A stretch of 11,142 nucleotides of DNA from JANMMJ01 sp964543235 (GTDB lineage: Bacteria; Pseudomonadota; Alphaproteobacteria; Rhizobiales; Aestuariivirgaceae), in the NCBI GenBank assembly GCA_964543235.1, contig CAZIXE010000094.1, positions 1 through 11,142 on the forward strand. The letters run 5' to 3'. Positions 7,253 to 11,142 of the stretch are shown here, one piece after another. The position numbers and the translations under genes were made by a program. The notes below the pieces were generated by a model. The model saw only the letters and a program-made list of their open reading frames with translations. It had not been told where the DNA came from and did not search any database. Every line of letters begins with the position of its first letter. The first letter of the stretch is position 1.

Positions 7253-8173
7253 TCAATTGTCCGGCAGCGGGATGAACTCCTTTTCATCGCCCGGCACGAT
7301 GGCGAAGCGGGCCCGCTTCCAGTCGTCCTTGGCGGCCTCGATCCTGTCGCGCGAGGAGGACACGAAATTCCACCAGATGTAGCGCGGCCCGTCCATCGGT
7401 TCGCCGCCCAGCAGCATGACGCGGGCCGGCGTGACTGCCCGGACAGCCAGCATATCGCCCGGGCGGAACACCAGAAGCCGGTTGATGCCGAAGCGCTGGC
7501 CGGCGATCTCGATCTCGCCCTCGGCGACATAGAGGCCGCGCTCCTCGTGCTCGGCCGTCAGCGGCAGAACGGCGCCGGCAGCCAGTGTCACGTCGGCATA
7601 GAAGAGATCGGACAAGGTCCTGACCGGCGAGGTTGCGCCATAGAGCGCGCCCGCGACGATGCGGGCCGCGACGCCCCGGTCCTCGACGACCGGCAGGTCA
7701 TGGGTGCCGACATGCTCGAAGGTCGGGTCCGTGTCCTCGCGCTGCTTCGGCAGCGCCACCCAGCTCTGGATGCCGAAGGCGCGGCGGTCGCGGCCCACCT
7801 CCTGCTGCGGGGTACGCTCTGAATGGACGATGCCGCGGCCCGCCGACATCCAGTTGAGTTCACCGGGCGCGATGGCCTGGGCACTTCCGAGGCTGTCGCG
7901 GTGGAACATGCGGCCGTCGAAGAGCCAGGTGACGGTGGCCAGCCCGATATGGGGATGGGGCCGCACATCGAAACTCTGGCCGGCGCGAATGATGACCGGC
8001 CCCCACTGGTCGAGAAAGATGAAGGGACCCACCATCTGCCGCCGGGCCGAGGGCAGGGCGCGCCTGACCTCGAAGCCGCCGATGTCGCGGGCGCGGGGTA
8101 CGATCACCAGCTCGATGGCGTCGGCGGCCGCGGCATCGCCGGGCAGGGGATCGGGGATGTGGGGGAGCGTCAT
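7253..8173 (-). CDS. Pirin family protein (second of a pair)
   Basis: A 306-residue bicupin of the pirin family. The N-terminal cupin keeps the four metal ligands expected from human pirin and E. coli YhhW: His73 and His75 in RPHPHIGL, and His117 and Glu119 in GRGIVHSE. GELNWMSAGRG before the second pair is a family signature. The C-terminal cupin includes ERGLYVAEGEIEI and VMLLGGEPMDGPRYIWWNF. Pirins bind iron or another metal; some have quercetin 2,3-dioxygenase activity and others act as redox-sensing cofactors. The ATG overlaps the stop of the upstream pirin gene in an ATGA, so translational coupling is likely. It is clearly diverged from that neighbour, so the pair is probably not a recent tandem copy. 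The substrate cannot be assigned. Confidence 0.93.
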   Translation of the reverse strand: MTLPHIPDPLPGDAAAADAIELVIVPRARDIGGFEVRRALPSARRQMVGPFIFLDQWGPVIIRAGQSFDVRPHPHIGLATVTWLFDGRMFHRDSLGSAQAIAPGELNWMSAGRGIVHSERTPQQEVGRDRRAFGIQSWVALPKQREDTDPTFEHVGTHDLPVVEDRGVAARIVAGALYGATSPVRTLSDLFYADVTLAAGAVLPLTAEHEERGLYVAEGEIEIAGQRFGINRLLVFRPGDMLAVRAVTPARVMLLGGEPMDGPRYIWWNFVSSSRDRIEAAKDDWKRARFAIVPGDEKEFIPLPDN

Positions 8174-9084
8174 GCCGCGCCGTCGCGGATGAAGGTCCCG
8201 TTGCGCAGTTCGTTCACCGCCTGGACGAGTTCCGCCCTGGTGTTCATGACGATGGGCCCGTACCAGGCGACAGGCTCGCGGATCGGCTTGCCGGACACCA
8301 GCAGGAAGCGAATACCCCCGTCACCGGCCTGCACGGTCACCTCATCGCCGGAATCGAAGAGCACCAGCGACCGGTTGCCGGTCTGCTCGCGCACCAGCAC
8401 CTCGCGGCCATCCACTTCCTTCTCGGTCAGCACGCCAAAGGGCTGTGAGGCGGAACGGAAATCGCCGGAGCCCGCGAAAACATAGGCGAAGGCATGGCGT
8501 TCGACCTCCACCCTGAAAGTCTTGCGCCTGCCGGGCGGCACGGAAATGTCGAGATAACGCGGATCGGCGGCAACGCCCTCCACCGGCCCCTTCTTGCCCC
8601 AGAAGTCGCCGCAGACGATGCGCACGGTGGTGCCGTCATCGTCGGTCACTTCCGGAATCTCGCCCGCCTTCACATCCTGGTAGCGCGGCGCCGTCATCTT
8701 CAGCGCGGAGGGCAGATTGGCCCAGAGCTGGAAACCATGCATGCGGCCGCGGTCGTCGCCCTGCGGCATTTCCTGGTGCATAATGCCGCGGCCGGCAGTC
8801 ATCCATTGCACGTCGCCCGCGCCCAAAGTGCCGCGGTTTCCCAGACTGTCGCCATGTTCGACGGTGCCGGCCAGCACGTAAGTGATGGTCTCGATGCCGC
8901 GATGGGGATGCCAGGGAAAGCCGTTCAGGTAATCGGCCGGCCGGTCGTTGCGGAAATCGTCGAAGAGCAGGAAGGGGTCGAACTCGCTGGTTTCGCCAAA
9001 ACCGAAGGCGCGGCGGAGATGCACGCCGGCGCCCTCCGTGGTGGGCCTGGCCTGGACAATGCTCTTGACGGGACGGATCGACAT
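8170..9084 (-). CDS. Pirin family protein (first of a pair)
   Basis: 304 residues, bicupin, nearer to the classical pirin/YhhW pattern than its neighbour. Metal ligands are His59 and His61 in WHPHRGIET and His103 and Glu105 in GRGIMHQE. GAGDVQWMTAGRG and MHGFQLWANLP are typical of the family, and the C-terminal cupin ends with a conserved EPVAWYGPIVMNT stretch. Reported roles include quercetinase activity and metal-dependent redox sensing. The ATG at 9084 is preceded by AGAAAGGAAA at good spacing. The stop codon overlaps the start of the next pirin gene by four bases (8170-8173), which makes one operon almost certain. The azoreductase gene ends 108 bp upstream with a hairpin between. Confidence 0.94.
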   Translation of the reverse strand: MSIRPVKSIVQARPTTEGAGVHLRRAFGFGETSEFDPFLLFDDFRNDRPADYLNGFPWHPHRGIETITYVLAGTVEHGDSLGNRGTLGAGDVQWMTAGRGIMHQEMPQGDDRGRMHGFQLWANLPSALKMTAPRYQDVKAGEIPEVTDDDGTTVRIVCGDFWGKKGPVEGVAADPRYLDISVPPGRRKTFRVEVERHAFAYVFAGSGDFRSASQPFGVLTEKEVDGREVLVREQTGNRSLVLFDSGDEVTVQAGDGGIRFLLVSGKPIREPVAWYGPIVMNTRAELVQAVNELRNGTFIRDGAA

Positions 9085-9146
9085 GGACGGTTTCCTTTCT
9101 CAGTCGCCAATATGGCAGTTCGCCGGCCGCGAACAAGGCTCAGGAC

Positions 9147-9174
9147 CGCCCCCGTGCGACGGAGCACGGGGGCG
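9147..9174 (-). terminator. GC-rich hairpin between azoR and the pirin genes
   Basis: An 11-bp perfect stem (CGCCCCCGTGC with its complement GCACGGGGGCG) closes a 6-base loop, starting 18 bp after the azoR stop. No long T-run follows on the minus strand, so it could be a weak terminator, an attenuator that lowers pirin expression, or a 3' stabilising structure. Confidence 0.6.
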
Positions 9175-9192
9175 TCCCGAGGGAGCCCGGGC

Positions 9193-9801
9193 TCAGGCCG
9201 CGGCAGCGAGTTTCTCGCTGATGACGCGCCTGGCCCTGGCGATGGCTTGCTGTTTCTGCTCCGGCCCGAGGTTGACGCCCTCGGCCCGGACGAATTCGAT
9301 GTCGGTCACGCCGAGGAAGCCGAACACGGCGCGGAGATAGGGCTCCTGGTGATCCATGGCGGCGGGGCCATTGTCATTGGAATAGATGCCGCCGCGGGAT
9401 GATAAGATGATCACCTGCTTGCCGCCGGCCAGGCCCTCTGGTCCCTTTTCGGTGTAGCGGAAGGTCTTGCCCTTCACCGCAATGCGGTCGATCCAGGCCT
9501 TGAGCTGGCTCGGCACGGAGAAATTATACATGGGCGCGCCGATCACCACGATGTCGGCGGCGAGAAACTCCTCGAGCGCCTTCGATCCTTCGGCGACGTC
9601 CTTCGCAAGTTCGGCATCGGTCCCGGCCTCGGGGGCGAGATGGCTGCCGCTCAGATGCCCGATCGGGTTGGCGGCCAGATCGCGGTAAGTGACCGAGAGG
9701 CCAGGGTGGCGGCGCTGCCAGGCGCTGACCACGCTGGCGGAGAGTTCGCGGGTGACCGACTGGCCGCCCAGAATGCCGGAGTCGATGTGAAGCAGTTTCA
9801 T
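9193..9801 (-). CDS. azoR: FMN-dependent NADH:azoreductase / quinone reductase
   Basis: 202 residues, the usual AzoR length, flavodoxin-like fold. It opens with a beta strand and an FMN-phosphate loop (LLHIDSGILGGQS, residues 3-15), continues with APMYNFSVPSQLKAWIDRI (89-106), the canonical AzoR flavin-binding segment, then GKTFRYTEKGPEGLAGGK and SSRGG (134-138), also a flavin contact. The family reduces azo dyes and, physiologically more relevant, quinones by two-electron transfer from NAD(P)H, protecting against thiol-reactive compounds. Cytoplasmic homodimer. The start at 9801 has GAGGGAG at 9809-9815, 7 bases away. It is divergent from a LysR regulator, the classic arrangement for a controlled target gene. 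Pirin genes follow behind a hairpin. Confidence 0.95.
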   Translation of the reverse strand: MKLLHIDSGILGGQSVTRELSASVVSAWQRRHPGLSVTYRDLAANPIGHLSGSHLAPEAGTDAELAKDVAEGSKALEEFLAADIVVIGAPMYNFSVPSQLKAWIDRIAVKGKTFRYTEKGPEGLAGGKQVIILSSRGGIYSNDNGPAAMDHQEPYLRAVFGFLGVTDIEFVRAEGVNLGPEQKQQAIARARRVISEKLAAAA

Positions 9802-9868
9802 GTGATGGCTCCCTCGCCAAATGTAACAGTGACGATTTCAATTTATATGGGAGACAAAGAATGATAAG

Positions 9869-9888
9869 ATGCGTAGATCGAAACGCAT
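9869..9888. promoter_or_regulatory. Candidate LysR operator between azoR and the regulator
   Basis: Arms ATGCGT (9869-9874) and ACGCAT (9883-9888) form a perfect 6-bp dyad with an 8-base centre, inside the 119-bp divergent gap. LysR proteins bind dyads built around T-N11-A; T9870 and A9882 fit this spacing. The dyad overlaps the position of a -35 box for azoR if TATAAA (complement of 9842-9847) is its -10, and of a -35 for lysR if AATAAT (9906-9911) is its -10. That geometry would suit activation of azoR and autoregulation, which is inference. Confidence 0.45.
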
Positions 9889-9920
9889 TGTTTCTTCTTG
9901 CGAACAATAATTGGTGATCC

Positions 9921-10844
9921 ATGCGGGACCTCAACGACTATGCCCTGTTCGCCGCGGTGGTGCAGCATGGCGGCTTCTCGGCGGCCGCGCGGGTCCTGCG
10001 GGTGCCCAAGTCGCGGCTCTCCAAGCATGTCAATGCCCTGGAGAAGCGGCTCGGGGTGCGGCTGATCGAGCGCTCGACGCGGCGCTTCCAGGTCACCGAC
10101 CTGGGGCGCGAGTTCTACCGGCAGTGCGAGGCGATCATTTCCGGCGCCGAGGCGGCCGAGGCGGTCGTGGCGCAGGCGAAAGCGGAGCCGCACGGGCTCT
10201 TGCGGGTCGCGTGCCCGCCGGGGATAGCCGATCACATTCTGGCGGAGGCGCTGCCCTCCTTCATGACGGCCCATCCACGGCTGCGCCTGCAGATCCTCGT
10301 CAGCAACCGAAGGGTCGATCTCATCGAGGAGCGCGTCGACGTGGCGTTCCGGGTGCGCACGAAGCTCGACACGGACACATCGCTCACCATGCGGGTGCTG
10401 GACAAGAGCCGGGCGGTGCTGACGGCGAGTCCCGGCTTCGCGGCGGCGCATCGCGACCGCCTTACCATCGCGGCACTGGGGAGCCTGCCGACACTATCCC
10501 ACAGCGAAACCGCCGAACGCGACAGCTGGCGGCTGACCCGCGAGGACGGATCGGTGGCCGAGATCGTGCATGAGCCGGTGCTGGGCTGCAGCAACTTCAA
10601 TGTGCTCACCGAAGCGGCGGTGGCGGGTCTCGGGGTGGCGCTGCTCCCCGACGAGCACTGCAGTGCGCTGATCCGCTCCGGCATGCTCGTGCAGGTGCTG
10701 CCCGAGTGGACGGCGAGCGACGGGATCGTGCACCTGGTGTTCACCTCGAAGCGCGGCCTCCTGCCGGCGGCGCGGGCCTTCATCGACCATGTCGTGCAGG
10801 AGTTTCCCAAAGCCGTCAGCAAGTGCCGGGCGCGGGCGGCGTGA
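9921..10844 (+). CDS. LysR-family transcriptional regulator
   Basis: 307 residues, standard LysR length. Residues 1-60 form the winged helix-turn-helix (LNDYALFAAVVQHGGFSAAA, then SRLSKHVNALEKRLGVRLIE, then TRRFQVTDLG), followed by a linker helix to about 88 and a periplasmic-binding-protein-like effector domain from about 90 to 300. VDVAFRVR near the middle and TEAAVAGLGVALLPDE near 235-250 are typical of the effector domain of this subgroup, which often controls adjacent oxidoreductases. The ATG at 9921 has only a weak GGTG ribosome site at 9913-9916. It is transcribed divergently from azoR, so azoR is the most likely target; the pirin genes may follow by read-through. The inducer is unknown; quinones or aromatic compounds are a guess from context. 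Confidence 0.94.
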   Translation: MRDLNDYALFAAVVQHGGFSAAARVLRVPKSRLSKHVNALEKRLGVRLIERSTRRFQVTDLGREFYRQCEAIISGAEAAEAVVAQAKAEPHGLLRVACPPGIADHILAEALPSFMTAHPRLRLQILVSNRRVDLIEERVDVAFRVRTKLDTDTSLTMRVLDKSRAVLTASPGFAAAHRDRLTIAALGSLPTLSHSETAERDSWRLTREDGSVAEIVHEPVLGCSNFNVLTEAAVAGLGVALLPDEHCSALIRSGMLVQVLPEWTASDGIVHLVFTSKRGLLPAARAFIDHVVQEFPKAVSKCRARAA

Positions 10845-10952
10845 GACAGACTCCACGGCGGTGCTCCGGTGGGGACCGACGGGTTCATGCCCGGCTCGAC
10901 ACCGGCTGGCGACAACCGGTCCTGGCAGGGGCCGATCGTCGGCGCGCTTGGC

Positions 10953-11141
10953 TCAGGCGGCGCGAATGAGGCCCATGACCGCCTGCCGCTCGGCCGGTGT
11001 CCACCGGTCGGGGTGCTCCTCATGGGCAATCCTGGCATGCGCCTCGATATGCTGCAGAAGTTCTGCTTCTGTAGCAGCCGTAAACGCACCCGGGCAGGTT
11101 TCCATTCCGGGGTAGTCCGCACAACGATACGAATAGGCCAT
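10953..11141 (-). CDS. DUF1059 small protein
   Basis: 62 residues. Cys7 and Cys16 near the N-terminus (RCADYPG, TCPGAF) and His35 and His40 (EAHARIAH) follow the C...C...HxxxxH pattern that I associate with DUF1059, suggesting a small metal-binding fold; this is not proved by sequence. The end, WTPAERQAVMGLIRAA, matches the amphipathic helix at the family's C-terminus. The ATG at 11141 is one base from the window edge, so the ribosome site and any longer start cannot be seen. It converges on the LysR gene with 108 bp between stops. That gap has only short, weak hairpins, and I assign no terminator. Function unknown. Confidence 0.75.
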   Translation of the reverse strand: MAYSYRCADYPGMETCPGAFTAATEAELLQHIEAHARIAHEEHPDRWTPAERQAVMGLIRAA

Positions 11142-11142
11142 G

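Noticed and set aside
10845..10952. Terminator between lysR and the DUF1059 gene
   Set aside because: Only short stems of four or five pairs (for example ACCGG with CCGGT) are visible and there is no T-run, so a terminator is not supported.

Overview
The window looks like a chromosomal segment of a GC-rich alphaproteobacterium. This is an inference from codon use, from the YaeI-like phosphoesterase, and from the RTX protein of the serralysin-C-terminal type. No rRNA, tRNA, CRISPR array or transposase gene is visible. Most genes I sampled are about 62-70% GC. The N-terminal half of the RTX gene and part of the intergenic stretch near 2041-2100 fall to about 47% in the 60-base lines I counted.

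Left part (1-1820, minus strand): two nucleotide-sugar genes, tviC/wbpP (UDP-GlcNAc/GlcNAcA C4-epimerase) followed by tviB/wbpO (UDP-HexNAc 6-dehydrogenase, cut by the window edge). Together they would make UDP-N-acetylgalactosaminuronate for a surface polysaccharide.

Middle (2176-6124): an 839-residue RTX protein, probably exported by a type I system, lies on the minus strand between two copies of the 5' end of a nitrilase-superfamily gene. The right copy (5219-6124) is a complete C-N hydrolase with an intact Glu-Lys-Cys triad. The left copy (2180 to about 2340) is a frameshifted remnant. The two copies are identical over exactly 99 bp (2176-2274 and 5215-5313) and then diverge abruptly. The RTX gene therefore sits between direct repeats 3,039 bp apart, and recombination between them would remove it and leave one intact hydrolase gene. 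This is the most unusual structure in the window.

Right part (6147-11141): a divergent stress or detoxification locus. A LysR regulator (plus) faces azoR, an FMN azoreductase/quinone reductase (minus), across a 119-bp gap with a 6+6-bp dyad. Behind azoR and a strong hairpin come two pirin genes overlapping by ATGA, both with complete metal-ligand sets, then a YaeI-like metallophosphoesterase. A small DUF1059 protein ends the window. I infer that regulator, flavin reductase and pirins act together against quinone, aromatic or other electrophile stress. The link to the phosphoesterase is weaker.

Apart from the repeat-bracketed RTX cassette I see no sign of an undescribed multi-gene system. The rest consists of recognisable families in plausible arrangements.
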